From Branchipolynoe longqiensis (Eukaryota > Annelida > Polychaeta > Phyllodocida > Polynoidae): a DNA stretch of 64,000 bases. The translations under genes were made by a program, and so were the position numbers. Below, piece by piece: positions 19,649 through 29,995 of this stretch. Location of the stretch: assembly GCA_030323885.1 (NCBI GenBank), contig CM059198.1, forward strand, positions 60,166,917 through 60,230,916, given 5' to 3'. The notes under the pieces are model-generated. The model made no database searches and was not told the origin of the DNA. It saw only the letters and a program-made list of their open reading frames with translations. Each line of letters starts with the position of its first letter. The stretch's first letter is position 1.

Positions 19649-20054
19649 TTTTTTTCTTTTTTTTTTTTTTTTTATTGAGACTGTATTTATACTGTCCATA
19701 GCATGTAAGCCCGGGTACCCAGGCTTGTTTTCAATGCTTTCCAGCTGTAGTTTTGGTGTTGTCTTACCAAGCAGTAGCTGCTGATAAGTTATTTGATTGT
19801 CTGCATTTCAGTAGCAGATAGATAGTCTGTTGGTATGTTTAGTAGTCTATGTTAGTTTTTTTGGGGGGCCCTCTTGGCATTGTATTTTTGTTCTATTCTT
19901 ATTACTATGTTAGTCGTTTTCTTAAGGTTCTATGTTAGTGTTTTGGGGTTTTCTTGGGAAGAGTTTTCCGCTTTTTTCTACTTAATTCTATACTAGCCTA
20001 TTTAATTACACGTAATAGGTGATTGAGTTATGTTTGTTTGAATTTGATTTGACT
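19649..20054 (-). mobile_element. Poly(A) retroposon nested in the TIR element
   Basis: Flanked by TATATTC at 19642-19648 and 20055-20061, a clean 7-bp target duplication. On the minus strand the 3' end reads CAATAAA then poly(A) (19649-19675 is T-rich). The body phrase TTTATACTGTCCATAGCATG recurs at about 43408, so it is a repeat family, probably a LINE 3' end; no coding part is present. Confidence 0.7.
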
Positions 20055-20639
20055 TATATTCAACTAGTTTCAACTATTTCAACTACATTCAACTATGTTA
20101 CCCTCCACTATGTTCAACTATGTTCAACTACTTTCAACTACGCTCAACTACGTTCAACTACGTTCAACTTTGTCCACTAACGGATATGTGACCACGGCAG
20201 AATGGCCAAGGTTGTGTGCGGGTCAAAGTATGCTAGGGTATCCTAGAGTATGCTAGAGTATGCTAGAGTACATTAAGAAGTATGCTAGAGTAGGATAGAG
20301 TAGGATAGAGTACGCTAGAGTACATTATCATCACGGAGGCTAGGTCTGTCTCAAATGTAGTGCTCTTTTGAACATGTCCAAAGCTTAAATTGGAACTCAC
20401 GTCCCACAGACGTTATAACCACGTTATCATCACGGAGAAGTCTGGATACTGTTACGTTGCACTACCTTCAACTACGTTCAACTACGTTAGCCTCCACTAC
20501 CTTCAACTACATTCACAAACATGTATGTGGCCAGGCCTCCAGCATGACGGAGAAGTATCGATGCTGGTATGTTCAACTATGTTCAACTATGTTCAACTAT
20601 GTTCAACTACATTCAGCTATGTTCAACTACGTTCAACCA

Positions 20640-20810
20640 CGTTCAACCACGTTCAATCATGTTCAATTACGTTCAACCACGTTCAACTACATTACACTAT
20701 GTTCAACTACGTTCAACTACGTTCAACCACGTTCAACCTCGTTCAACCATGTTCAATTACGTTCAACCACGTTCAACTACGTTCAACTACGTTCAACTAC
20801 TTAGCCTCCA
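20640..20810. repeat. TACGTTCAAC decamer array
   Basis: About seventeen consecutive imperfect copies of (TA/CA)CGTTCAAC; part of the TIR element cluster. Confidence 0.8.
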
Positions 20811-20884
20811 CCACATTCCACTGTGTCCACTAACATGTATGAGACCTGGCCTTTACAGTGTGGGAGTCCTTTAGGTGGATGAGT

Positions 20885-21000
20885 TTTGGGTGAGGTGGAG
20901 GTGGCTGGCAGGGGGTGGGGTGGGGTGGGGCGGGGGTGGGGGTGGGTGGGGTGGGTGGGGTGGGTGGGGTGGGTGGGGTCGGTGTGGGGGAGTGGGGGGG
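20885..21000. repeat. G-rich GGTGGGGTGGG tract
   Basis: Runs of three to five G separated by single T or GT on the plus strand; many G-quadruplex-compatible spacings. Confidence 0.8.
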
Positions 21001-21112
21001 CAGTGATTACTAAACCGGTTCCTGACCAGACAGGATTGATTAATCGATAAGGCGGCTGGCTATCTTGTTGTGTGTGGGGAGGGGGAACGTTGGAATTCCA
21101 TCACAAATCAAA

Positions 21113-21335
21113 CTGATGAGTATAAAGGTGACGCTATCTAGGCTGGTGCTCGGCATTTCTAAGATAGGCCAAGGAAAAGTTCACTCTGTATCGGGTTAAT
21201 GGTGATTGTGGGGGGGGGGGGGGCATATATTGTCGATCTGGCTGGTGGTTCAGTGGGAGCAGCACTATAAAGTTGATATCCTGATTAGATATTAGACGTC
21301 GGATGTTATCACGACGTAAACTGTTTAAACAAACA
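21113..21335 (+). mobile_element. SINE-1 copy, diverged
   Basis: AACTGATGAGTATAAAGGTG, GCTATCTAGGCTGGTGCTCGGCA region and GGGAGCAGCACTATAAAGTT with a small internal deletion and a poly(G) insertion near 21210. Confidence 0.65.
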
Positions 21336-21825
21336 TACACTGTTATAATGTTTTTAATTAGAAGGCCTTAATTTATTATGCCTTAATGCAAAATGCCTTT
21401 AGCCATTATTCCTATATTTATAATGCATTTATTCATAATTCCTATATCCACAATGCCTTTATTGGGAAGTGGGGTGCTGCACCAATGCGCACGAGGAAAT
21501 ATAGGATGTACATGTTACCCTTGCATTTATACTCGCACAATGCATTATACATTACATAATTATCTGTAAACTGATCATGAACTGTGGCTTCAGTTGCCAC
21601 CAAAATGACACTACAAACCTAATGACACTCAACTACTGGAGGGACTGGTCAGGCCTCCTACATGGTGTGGTGCTGCCACCTGGTCTATTTCACCTACATT
21701 GTTTCTGCCTCACGCCTGTACCACTCGCTCAACAATGTGTTAGTGAGCCAGTATATTTCTAGTTGGTATATTAGTGAACCGCTTGCTTGTTGGCAATGTC
21801 GGCCAGGTAACTACTCTCGAGCGTA
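21336..21825. other. Unassigned region
   Basis: Short imperfect repeats of AATGCCTTTA / ATTCCTATAT near 21360-21470; otherwise nothing recognised. Confidence 0.35.
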
Positions 21826-22420
21826 TCCCCCCCCTGCACCTCCCGCTCCCACCTCCCGGCCCCTCCCTCCACCTCGCCCTTTCCCCTCCTCTTCCACCAG
21901 CCCTGTCTGGCACTCCCACCCCCCCCCCCCATTTCCCCATATGTACTGCCTTCCCCAGCCCCACCCCCTTTCTCCCAATTCCCTCCCCACCCCATTTTCT
22001 CGTCCCCTATGCTCCCAATCAGATCCCACCTCCTCCCCTGCTAGTCCCCTCCTCCCCCTCCCCCCCCTGCCCGTACCCTCCCTCCGCCCCAGCCCCTACC
22101 CGCCCCCTTCCCACCATCCCCTTCCCATCCCCTTCATCCCCGATCCCACATTTTCCACGGGCCCTTTCCTTCTGCTCGGTATCCTCCAACCCCCATCCTA
22201 CCTCGTGGAAGGGGGATGGTGGGATCGGAGGGGGAGGGGGAGGTGGAAGGGGAGGATGGGGTGGGAGGGGGAGGGCGGGGGTGGAAGGGGGAGGATGGGG
22301 TGGGATGGGGAAAGCAGGGTGGGTGGGGTGGAAGTTGGCAGGGGTGGAAGAGGGGGGGTGGAAGGGGGAGGGTGGGGAATGGAAGTGTGAGGGTAAAGGA
22401 GGCCAGTACCACTTCACCTG
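21826..22420. repeat. C-rich tract switching to G-rich tract
   Basis: 21826-22195 is CCCTCCCC-rich on the plus strand; 22203-22400 is GGGGGAGG-rich. The switch makes a large imperfect inverted purine/pyrimidine arrangement. Overlapping ORFs in four frames here (for example 21774-22598 and 22019-22606) are compositional. Confidence 0.75.
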
Positions 22421-22554
22421 TCTTCTAAGGGAGGGGGGGGGGGGGCGACTGCGTGCTGGTACCTGCCATACCCCACCCCAAACGGATGGTGGAGGACCCC
22501 TACAGAGTTTATTACGAACAATAAAGGGACTATCCATATATATGTATGTATATA

Positions 22555-22810
22555 TAATTCCATATATATATATATATATGCATCTCAGAAGCACCTGATT
22601 CACCAAAGGGCAGCACTATAAAGTGTCCATGATTCCACACTGTCACAAGTCGGTGCCTGTCTTGATATTCCATATATATATATATATATATGCATCTCAG
22701 AAGCACCTGATTCACCAAAGGGCAGCACTATAAAGTGTCCATGATTCCACACTGTCACAAGTCGGTGCCTGTCTTGATGTTGCCAGGACTTAAAGCTCAA
22801 AAAAACAATC
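22555..22810 (+). repeat. 112-bp tandem duplication of a SINE-1 3' end plus (TA)n
   Basis: CATCTCAGAAGCACCTGATT occurs at 22581 and 22693, each followed by the SINE-1 block GGGCAGCACTATAAAGTGTC and CACAAGTCGGTGCCTGTCTT and preceded by CCATATATATATAT. The second copy runs on to the SINE end (GTTGCCAGGACTTAAAG). Confidence 0.85.
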
Positions 22811-23654
22811 AACTAAACCCACAGATTTTTACTTTCAATAGGGCAGGTGCTAGTCACAAAAACGTCTACTCCAGATTGTCGTCTGCTCATCGCATTATTA
22901 ACTAGGCCATATCCACACTAGCTGAAATCGAAAGAAAGAATCAAATAGATTTTCTAAACAAATTTACGCACATGGTCAGAGTGTGATCATGACTTCCAAC
23001 TGACCCTGGAGAAGAGCAGGCGCGTGTGGTCGGATAAAGGAAGGATCATGGGGAGCTATGTCTGACAACGCATGATTTGTGCAATTGTCGTCTGCTGTGT
23101 TGTTTGTGTGTGGAATGCAGGCGTATGCAATATAAAGATCCCAAACTTTGGTTGCATATATATCGAAGGGCATTCAGCAGGGCAGTTGTCAGATAGGAGA
23201 GGATATTTTAGTAGTCCGTACATGAGCCGCACCACCACCCGGTGCCGGCAACGATTACACTGACCACTGTTGCCCATGTATGGTGACAGGTGGCACAAAG
23301 CTAGCTGGAGGGTTGGTCCCTGGGTCTGCCGCCCTTCTACTGCGACTGGCTAGCCGCCACCCTGCCCCCGTCCATGAGAGGTCATCTGCGACCCAGCTGG
23401 CTAAGAGGCGGAAAGCTGGTTCTGAGACGCCCTGGTGGGCCGAGCAAGGAATTCAACTTGAAAGTATACATTTCTCTCCTTTTCTTCTCTGCGCATTGCA
23501 GCGATTCTGCGCAAATGTGGCTGATGCACTTGCTTGGAAAAGTTATGTATGTATTGACGATACGGCCATTTCTCCTGTGTCAAGAGAAAAGAAAGACACT
23601 CAACCCATGGGAGTGCTACTTGTTTCTCAATCACCTGGGTTAGAACCTCGATTT
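22811..23654. other. Unassigned region
   Basis: No recognised element. The 134-codon frame 23280-23684 and its shadow 23374-23643 have no motif, no splice-flank pattern and run into a SINE, so I do not call a gene. Confidence 0.35.
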
Positions 23655-23950
23655 ATACTGCCTATCATAGATAAGTCTGAATAGACTTGTTTTCACCATG
23701 AGACGGTTTGTCGATAGAAAGCCAGAGCCTACACTTTTACCCGACCCAAGGGATTTTGAACCTACCACACCACATAGTCATGGTATGAGAGCAACTGGCC
23801 TTTGATGATGCTGTAAGTTATACACAGCAGTGGAAATCCAAATTGGCAGAGGTGTGGCCACTGGGAATTGAGCCACCAACCTTCAGATTAGGAGTCCAAC
23901 CTAGAAAAAAGACAGACACTTTAATCACTCCGCCACAGAGAACAACATGC
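23655..23950 (-). mobile_element. SINE-2 copy (tRNA-derived)
   Basis: Reverse of the family at 41085. Shared blocks: CGATAGAAAGCCAGAGCCTA, TATACACAGCAGTGGAAATC, TTAGGAGTCCAACCTAGAAA and CACTCCGCCACAGAGAAC. The minus-strand B-box region is worn (GGTGGCTCAATTCCC). Confidence 0.8.
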
Positions 23951-23956
23951 ATACCA

Positions 23957-24180
23957 TGTTTGTTTATTGGGGTCTTCCGCCTAGCAACATCAAAGGTCAT
24001 ATCAGCATGGTTATGACTTCTAGCAGTGCGCACATATGGCCACTTTATAGTGCTGCCCCACTGGAAGATGAGGCAGCTGGAATCATGCTCGTACTCCCAC
24101 TCGGTGACTACGCCAGGCTAATATAGTTTATTGGTTTGACTCGGCCAGGATTGGCACTTACAACCTCCTACCAGAGGGAA
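23957..24180 (-). mobile_element. SINE-1 copy
   Basis: GGGGTCTTCCGCCTAGCAAC, ATCAAAGGTCATATCAGCAT, TTTATAGTGCTGCCCCACTG, then TTTGACTCGGCCAGGATTGG where the tRNA-like head would be. Confidence 0.75.
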
Positions 24181-24345
24181 TATCCCAATGAGTTGAGTGC
24201 CAATTTCTGATATTGTGTTTCGTTGGATTTGAAGCCAGCACTGAAACCCTTGTCAAGTCAAACTGATGATTTAAAAATGTATTTATGAATAAGAACCAAC
24301 TAGTAATGATTGCAATTCCCTGTGCTTTTTTGTTGTTGTTGAAGA

Positions 24346-24640
24346 TTTATACTGCCTATCCTGGATAAGCCTGAATAAGCTTGTTTTGACCATTAGACAG
24401 TTTGTCGATAGAAAGCCCGAGCCTACACTTTTATCAACCCAAGGGATTTTTAACCTCCCACACCACATAGACATGGTATGAGAGCAACTGGCCTTTGATC
24501 ATGCTGTAAGTTATACACAGCGGTGGAAATCCAAATAGGCAGAGGTGGGGGCACAGGGAATCGAACCACTGACTTTCAGATTAGGAGTCCGACCTAGAAA
24601 AAAGTCAGACACTCTAACCACTCCGCCACAGAGAACACCA
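24346..24640 (-). mobile_element. SINE-2 copy (tRNA-derived)
   Basis: Same block order as 23655-23950, including the extra TTTATACTGCCTATC end, so the two may share a master or a local duplication. GGGAATCGAACCACTGACTT at 24555 preserves the B box on the minus strand. Confidence 0.85.
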
Positions 24641-24676
24641 CAATCAATGAACGCCATACAAAAAGAGGAGAGTTGC

Positions 24677-25024
24677 TTAAAATGTCATCATCCGATCGAT
24701 TTGAGTTTCTGTTATTTTCTGAGATAAATACATTAGGTTGATTGCTGTAATGTACCTTACTTTAGCTTGAAGTGATGTTATTATAAATAGCTTAATCTTG
24801 AGATATTTGAAGTGCAACCATGCAACATTAATTTTGGTATGCATGCCAAATTCTGACACCATAGGCTTCTGCAGTAACATATTATATTCAATTGCATCAG
24901 TATTCTACTCTGTGTTGCGACACATTTTTAATAAGTGCACCACTATCTAAGTTAGATTTGCAGAATTAAATCTAGATAGTTGGTTTAGTTTGAAAACTGT
25001 TTATATCAGACTATGCAGCTTTAA
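24677..25024 (-). mobile_element. TTAA-type MITE, full length
   Basis: TTAAAATGTCATCATCCGAT start, ATCAGACTATGCAGCTTTAA end, TTAA at both sides. Confidence 0.85.
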
Positions 25025-25244
25025 TATAGAAATAAGAATCATCAACTACTGGTTATTTTGCAAATGGATTAAAAGAAAACTTCCATCATGATTGACGAAC
25101 TAAATTTCTCATAACGGCGTCACCTACCACTCAAGTTATTGTCAGTAGTAAGTTCAGATTTATGACCATCTAGCATTCAGTTTTCAATTTTATTTTTCGA
25201 AACGTTGTGTAATTGAAAATAAATAGATGTAAGCGCGTACAAGT

Positions 25245-25880
25245 GCATATATTAATATATATATATATATATATATATAACAAATACAACTATAATACCA
25301 CAAATATATGTGTATAATTGTAAATAATGGAGTATATGCACATACATATATACACACGACTTTAAGATATATGTCTAACAAACATAGATATATATGTATA
25401 TATATATATATATATACTATATATATTATATATATTTCCGAATATAAGTACATCTAATTGCATATACATACACATATATATATAACTATTTACAATATAC
25501 ATATATCAATGTGTATCATCATCATACTGTTGGTCGCGATGCGACAAAGACTGCTTTCATTACTTGACTGCCTCTCTCCATTTGTATAGGGTATATTTAA
25601 ATATACATATACACATACTAGAATGGACATATATACATACATATGTATCATGTTAATATAATTGTACATATAACTATATCTAGTGTACATATAAATACAC
25701 ATATACATATATCAATATGTATACTATACATACAAATATACATATAAATACATACAGTGTATGCAAATATATCACTATATAAATATGTATAATGTACTAT
25801 ACAAAAATACATATACATAGATAAATAATTATAATGCACATATAAATATACATGCATATATCACATAGGCAGTTAGATAT
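25245..25880. repeat. AT-rich microsatellite region
   Basis: (TA)n and ACATATACATATAT-type arrays. Frames on the minus strand here encode Tyr/Ile strings and are not genes. Confidence 0.8.
25515..25580 (-). mobile_element. LINE 3' end fragment
   Basis: Contains TCGCGATGCGACAAAGACTG and TTTCATTACTTGACTGCC, the reverse complement of the LINE tail that follows the ORF at 39080-39135, including the ATGATGATG end. Confidence 0.75.
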
Positions 25881-25889
25881 ATATGTGGA

Positions 25890-26374
25890 CAAATCTTGCA
25901 GTCATGACTGTTTGTTGCAGTATCCCCCATAAACTGGCGTCACACAGAGCCCTTCGTCCGAGTAGGAGAGCGCCTATTCAGTCAAAGCTAGACCTGCGTA
26001 AAAGCGATAAGACTATACTACTCACGACTCGCCTATCCCAGCATGCCACTCGCTGATTTATACCGGCAGGTCTGCGCTGCATCCGGCAGGCGCATGCGCC
26101 CCGCAGCTAACGGGGAGAAAGAAGGCAGTGCAGTATGCAGTGTGCAAATATGACATGCGCGGAAAGTCCCAGACGGGAGCCGATTACGCTCGGTTAGGCC
26201 AAATGAAAAACTAAAATTTGTGAGCGTCCTTTTGATCAAACAAATCAGGGTCGGGCTGCGGTCTGGCGGGCGGATGGGCGGGTGGGACGGCGGGTGGCCC
26301 AGTTAGATTTTAATTTTTTATTTTTCTGGCATGCATATGACGTAGATGAAATACGCATGATACATAACCAGATG
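25890..26374. other. Unassigned, moderately GC-rich
   Basis: Different base composition from the AT tract to its left, with CGGCAGGCGCATGCGCCCCG and a CGGGCGGATGGGCGGGTGGG run, but no ORF or element recognised. Confidence 0.35.
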
Positions 26375-26480
26375 TGATGACCGAATGAGTTGTGCGTCCG
26401 CCTCCCATTCTGGTAGGTCATGGGATTTGAACTTCTGGCTTCAAATTGTGGCCGAGTCAAATCGATGACTTGACATTTTT
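26375..26480 (+). mobile_element. SINE-1 tRNA-like head fragment
   Basis: GATGACCGAATGAGTTGTGC, TGGTAGGTCATGGGATTTGA and GGCCGAGTCAAATCGATGAC, the 5' region that precedes the body in full copies. Confidence 0.65.
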
Positions 26481-27228
26481 AATTGATATTAAGGTTGAAT
26501 TGCAGCTAGACCAACATATTTTAAACAATTTTAATATAAAAATTAAAGGCGGGGAATTGTTCAGGCATGGGCGGGGACGATCACCAATTATTTTAATACG
26601 CGGCATTAGTGCTGCGGTGTTAATTGCGCCACACTCGGTAGGTGGCGCAGCGGGAGGTGGGTGTAGGGCTGTAGTTAGCGGAAGTGGAAGGGGATGGATG
26701 GCCCCTCCCGCACAATACAAATTAAAACTCAGTATGCAGCATTTCTGAAATGGCTCAAAATTGCATCACGGAGCCTCTATATTAAACAATTCCATCAGAA
26801 GGGTGGGGAGGCATCCCTCCAGAACCCCCTATTGTCTCATGTCTTTGGCGCTCATTCATTCAAAGAATTTAGCAGCCACACCAAACAAATCTTCCACCCC
26901 ATGACAAAATGGATAGTTATGGCTATGAGGAGGTTCTTGGCAGCCTGCTGGAATGTCGCCAATCACTGGGTAAAATGAGCAAATTTCTGGGTTTTTTCGT
27001 GTGGTATAGCTAGTTATGCGAATATTATTTAGGCTGCAGCAGGGGGTCTATCCGTCGCGACCACCGATTGTCGGATAGGCATGGTGTCGCCTGTGCTACC
27101 CCGGCCACTGCAGCTCGAGCCGGTACATCATCCAATCAGGTGAGAGCAACATCCGAGGTGTCATCCTCTGGCGCTACTGCAGCGTACAGTTAGACACAAA
27201 TTTGAGCAAATTAGTGCTTTTGATTGTT
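26481..27228. other. Unassigned region
   Basis: No element or gene recognised; a GGTGGCGCAGCGGGAGGTGG stretch near 26640 is GC-rich. Confidence 0.35.
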
Positions 27229-27437
27229 TATAAAAGGAATGGCAGGAGAGCGTGACGGGAGGAGAGCTGGAGGCGGAGTGGATGGAGGCAGCTGTGAGCC
27301 CGGGTTATAAGGGGGGACCCGGGGGGGGGGGGGCGTGACGTAACTGCCAACGGTCACGGGAGGAAGGAGGAAGGAGAGGGGGGCGGGAGGGGCACTCCTC
27401 CTCCGCCGCAAATCAAACGCAATGCAAGCATTACGAC
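27229..27437 (-). promoter_or_regulatory. Diverged promoter-like relative of the 15.9-kb element
   Basis: On the minus strand it starts GTCGTAATGC at 27437, has GCGTTTGAT a few bases later, a C-rich stretch, then CCCCCCTTATAA (27307-27318) and a downstream CCGCCTCCAGCTCTC. All of these occur in the same order in units 1 and 2 at 15.9-18.3 kb (GTCGTAATGC, CGTTTGATGCG, CCCCCCTTATAA, CCGCCTTCCAGCTCTC). The boxes between differ, and the ORF and poly(A) end are absent. The far end is not defined. Confidence 0.55.
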
Positions 27438-27520
27438 CAACTCCACATACAGGCGAGCTAGGATATTATAAAGTATATGTCGATAAAGAGGTAGATTTGC
27501 TCTTGACATCTGTATGGTTT

Positions 27521-27888
27521 CAAAGACCCTATAATACTAAGACGGCTCACTCCCTATCTCTCCAATGGTAATGTAAATTTTGCAGTGCCACCTTGTGGTG
27601 AGTTCGATCAGCCGGCTGCTGGTTGGTGTTTCACCTGTAAACATATACAATTATATTATACATGAGATAGGTAAGTATGAATACACATCAATATGAAATT
27701 GCTATGAACAAATACACATCATCATCAGCATCATCATCAGCATCGCCATTATCACATATCTTTCACATTCATATATACATTTATACATATAATATAGCAC
27801 CTGTTTAACCAAGAGAACAGCCAGCGCACCAAGTGATGGGTTTGATCATTTTGATTACAGAGTACAGGCTGAGTGAGCCATGTCTTTG
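27521..27888. mobile_element. CAAAGACCCTATAA-TIR MITE, copy 1
   Basis: Flanked by ATGGTTT at 27514-27520 and 27889-27895. Left TIR CAAAGACCCTATAA; the right end is shortened to TGTCTTTG. Contains a CATCATCATCAGCATCATC microsatellite. No coding capacity. Confidence 0.85.
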
Positions 27889-27895
27889 ATGGTTT

Positions 27896-28307
27896 GCTTG
27901 TTAATATTTATATTTACCAATTTTGGGATCTTCTAACGGAGACCATTCATTATTTCTTTTTCACTCGGCTGCCAGCGTAACCAGCTACAATGCAGATATT
28001 ATTATGCTAATATTGGCCCAAGCTGCTATCGAGTCTGTTTGTCAAACTGACTGCCAGGATGTGGAACTAATCACTATTCATGCCGGTTCGTGACATCATT
28101 TGTGACGAGGCCCTATCGCAAGTTAATACAAACCGAAGTGCACTAGAAAATATATTTACCCTGCGGCAAAGTAATTGTCATCCAGTATCATGGCAGCACC
28201 ATGCATGCTATCGCTGAAAACCACACACCAACCATGCAGACTGGTGTGATAGATGGCCGTGGTGCCCAGCATCCAGATCCCTGAAATTAGCAGTTTGCAC
28301 TGCACCT
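27896..28307. other. Unassigned spacer
   Basis: Nothing recognised. Confidence 0.3.
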
Positions 28308-28960
28308 GTGTAGCAAGAAATCGCAAATCCTCTAAATCGCAAACCCCCACTTGTGTTTTCCTAGGAAATCGCAAACCCCCATACCATATATGGGCATGCA
28401 GGGTTTGCGATTTCCTAGGAAATCACATATCTCCCAGGAACTCGCAAACCTCCCATGTTTGGCAGTCTTTATCCTAATTAAAACATCTTTGGGATAGTCC
28501 AGTTTGTAATTCTGACCGCACATGCGCTGAAAACGGCCTTTATTCACAGATGTTGCCACTGTGGCCATTCTTTAAGGCCAGGTAAAGAGTAGTTGGGTTC
28601 CAGTGCCCAGGTTGTCCACTAGGTGGTAACCTCTGTTGAAACAAAGGCCAGGGGACCAGGCTAGGTAAAGAGGTGCAACAACATCCTGGTATTATCACTC
28701 AGTTTCAGAATCGGCAATGTAAACAATGTTGTCAACAAAATGGCCTTTTTAGTTCCAACTTCAGTCACTGCATACAGTAAATAGAATCATTTTAATATTC
28801 CCAATTCTTACAGTGCATGCACCAAATATCTCAAGGAACCATTATTTACAAGTATGTTATTTGAATATTACAAAATGCTAAGGATGGCGGATTTGCAATT
28901 TACAGGGGGGATTTGTGATTTCCTAGGAAATTTCCAGGGCTTTACGATTTCCTGCCACAC
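28308..28960. mobile_element. TIR element rich in GGAAATCGCAAACCC palindromes
   Basis: Ends GTGTAGCAAGAAATCGCAAA (left) and the reverse complement of the right, GTGTGGCAGGAAATCGTAAA, match with three differences. The motif GAAATCGCAAA(C/T)CC recurs on both strands near each end. No transposase ORF. Confidence 0.7.
28359..28420. repeat. 20-bp perfect inverted repeat
   Basis: TCCTAGGAAATCGCAAACCC at 28359-28378 faces its exact complement at 28401-28420 across a 22-base loop that holds CCATATATGG. Lies in the TIR element above. Confidence 0.9.
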
Positions 28961-29085
28961 TGGTTCAACCCCGGTTTAGTGATAGTTCTAGGCATCTACA
29001 CTTCGAAGATCTTTCTTTTTTGTTTAGCGGTGTGAAGTGATGATGTAGGTAAGACCCGCTTGTGGCGCCACCAATATCCTGGTAA

Positions 29086-29160
29086 GATTGGTTGGTTGGT
29101 TGTTGGGGTTTTGCATCCTGGCAACATCTTAAGGTCATATCACGATTGCCACTTCTCATA
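29086..29160 (-). mobile_element. SINE-1 3' fragment
   Basis: TTGGTTGGTTGTTGGGGTTT and CCTGGCAACATCTTAAGGTC. Confidence 0.75.
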
Positions 29161-29639
29161 GAGAGGGTGGCTTCCATGGACTTTTTTTTTTTAAGTGATC
29201 CAAAATGGTGCATTCTGGTGTATTTTGAAATTTAAAAAAAATATGAATAAAAAGATAAGCTAAAATGATTCCTTGTTGAGAGATTATAGATTAAAATTCG
29301 GGAAATTGGCAGACTGGGGTTATTTTGTTATATCTTATAGGGCCATCTTCTGCCAAATCGGGAGAATTGGCCGCGTTGCTATCGCGAGGTACACTACAAT
29401 CTGACTGGTTCCAGCTGTGCTTCCAACCCTTCCTAAGAAGTAAAACAAACAACAGGTGTCCGCCATTACAAGAGTGGAAGTTATGGTTCATGTCTCTTGT
29501 CTGACCACCTGAGAAACTGCTTTATTTGCTCGTTTACGAGAAGTTACGAGTAATTTGAATTCTTTCCTGGGCCAATCATCACCACCAGGTTGCGTTGTGC
29601 TAACACGTTGATTGCAGAAACTGACTCTGGCGAAAATGG
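29161..29639. other. Unassigned spacer
   Basis: Nothing recognised. Confidence 0.3.
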
Positions 29640-29995
29640 TAAATACATCTCATCCGTCTAGAGATTGGACCGGAGATCGGGGGATCTGAACCCATGGGTT
29701 TGTCGGTTCAAACCTCATCCTATCAAACCAATGAAATTGATACTGGTCGCTTCCTAGCAAGGCGATCGGCATTATTAGGATAAGCCAAGGACTGGTTGGT
29801 TCAGTGCCAGCATAATGTGACTGAGTGGGATATCAGGTCATGGTGCTGACAGCCTCGTTTCCCAGTGGGAAAGCGCTATGGATTCGCCATGAGTGTGCGC
29901 TGTCACAAGTCGGGACCAATACTGATATGACCTTAGATGTTGCTAGGAGATAATGCAACAACAAACGAACAACAAACAACATAAACAAACAAACA
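29640..29995 (+). mobile_element. SINE-1 copy with partial tRNA-like head
   Basis: Head includes GTCGGTTCAAACCTCATCC (worn B box at 29700), then ATTGATACTGGTCGCTTCCT, TCAGTGCCAGCATAATGTGA, GGGACCAATACTGATATGAC and the tail ACAAACGAACAACAAACAAC. Confidence 0.8.

Larger units (their letters stand above)
19055..20860. mobile_element. Cluster of at least two TACGTTCAAC-family TIR elements
   Basis: Left-type ends (GGTCACATACGCATTAGTCA at 19066, GGTCACATACACATTAGTGA at 19452) and right-type ends (ACTAACGGATATGTGACC at 20170, ACATGTATGTGGCCAGGCC at 20518, ACATGTATGAGACCTGGCC at 20832) show overlapping or nested copies. Internal GTATGCTAGA arrays and dozens of TACGTTCAAC units fill them. The ORFs 20390-20833, 20457-20804 and 20569-20874 translate this decamer in three frames and are not genes. 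Confidence 0.7.

Noticed and set aside
20390..20833. 147-codon FNYVQL-repeat ORF
   Set aside because: The TACGTTCAAC decamer stays open in three frames; protein-level repetition is a by-product of the DNA repeat.
21774..22598. 274-codon ORF with Pro-rich then Gly-rich halves
   Set aside because: Spans the C-rich to G-rich switch; both halves are compositional.
23280..23684. 134-codon ORF as a host exon
   Set aside because: No recognisable domain, an overlapping open frame of similar quality, and it runs into a SINE.
25190..25857. Tyr/Ile-rich minus-strand ORFs
   Set aside because: AT microsatellite translations.
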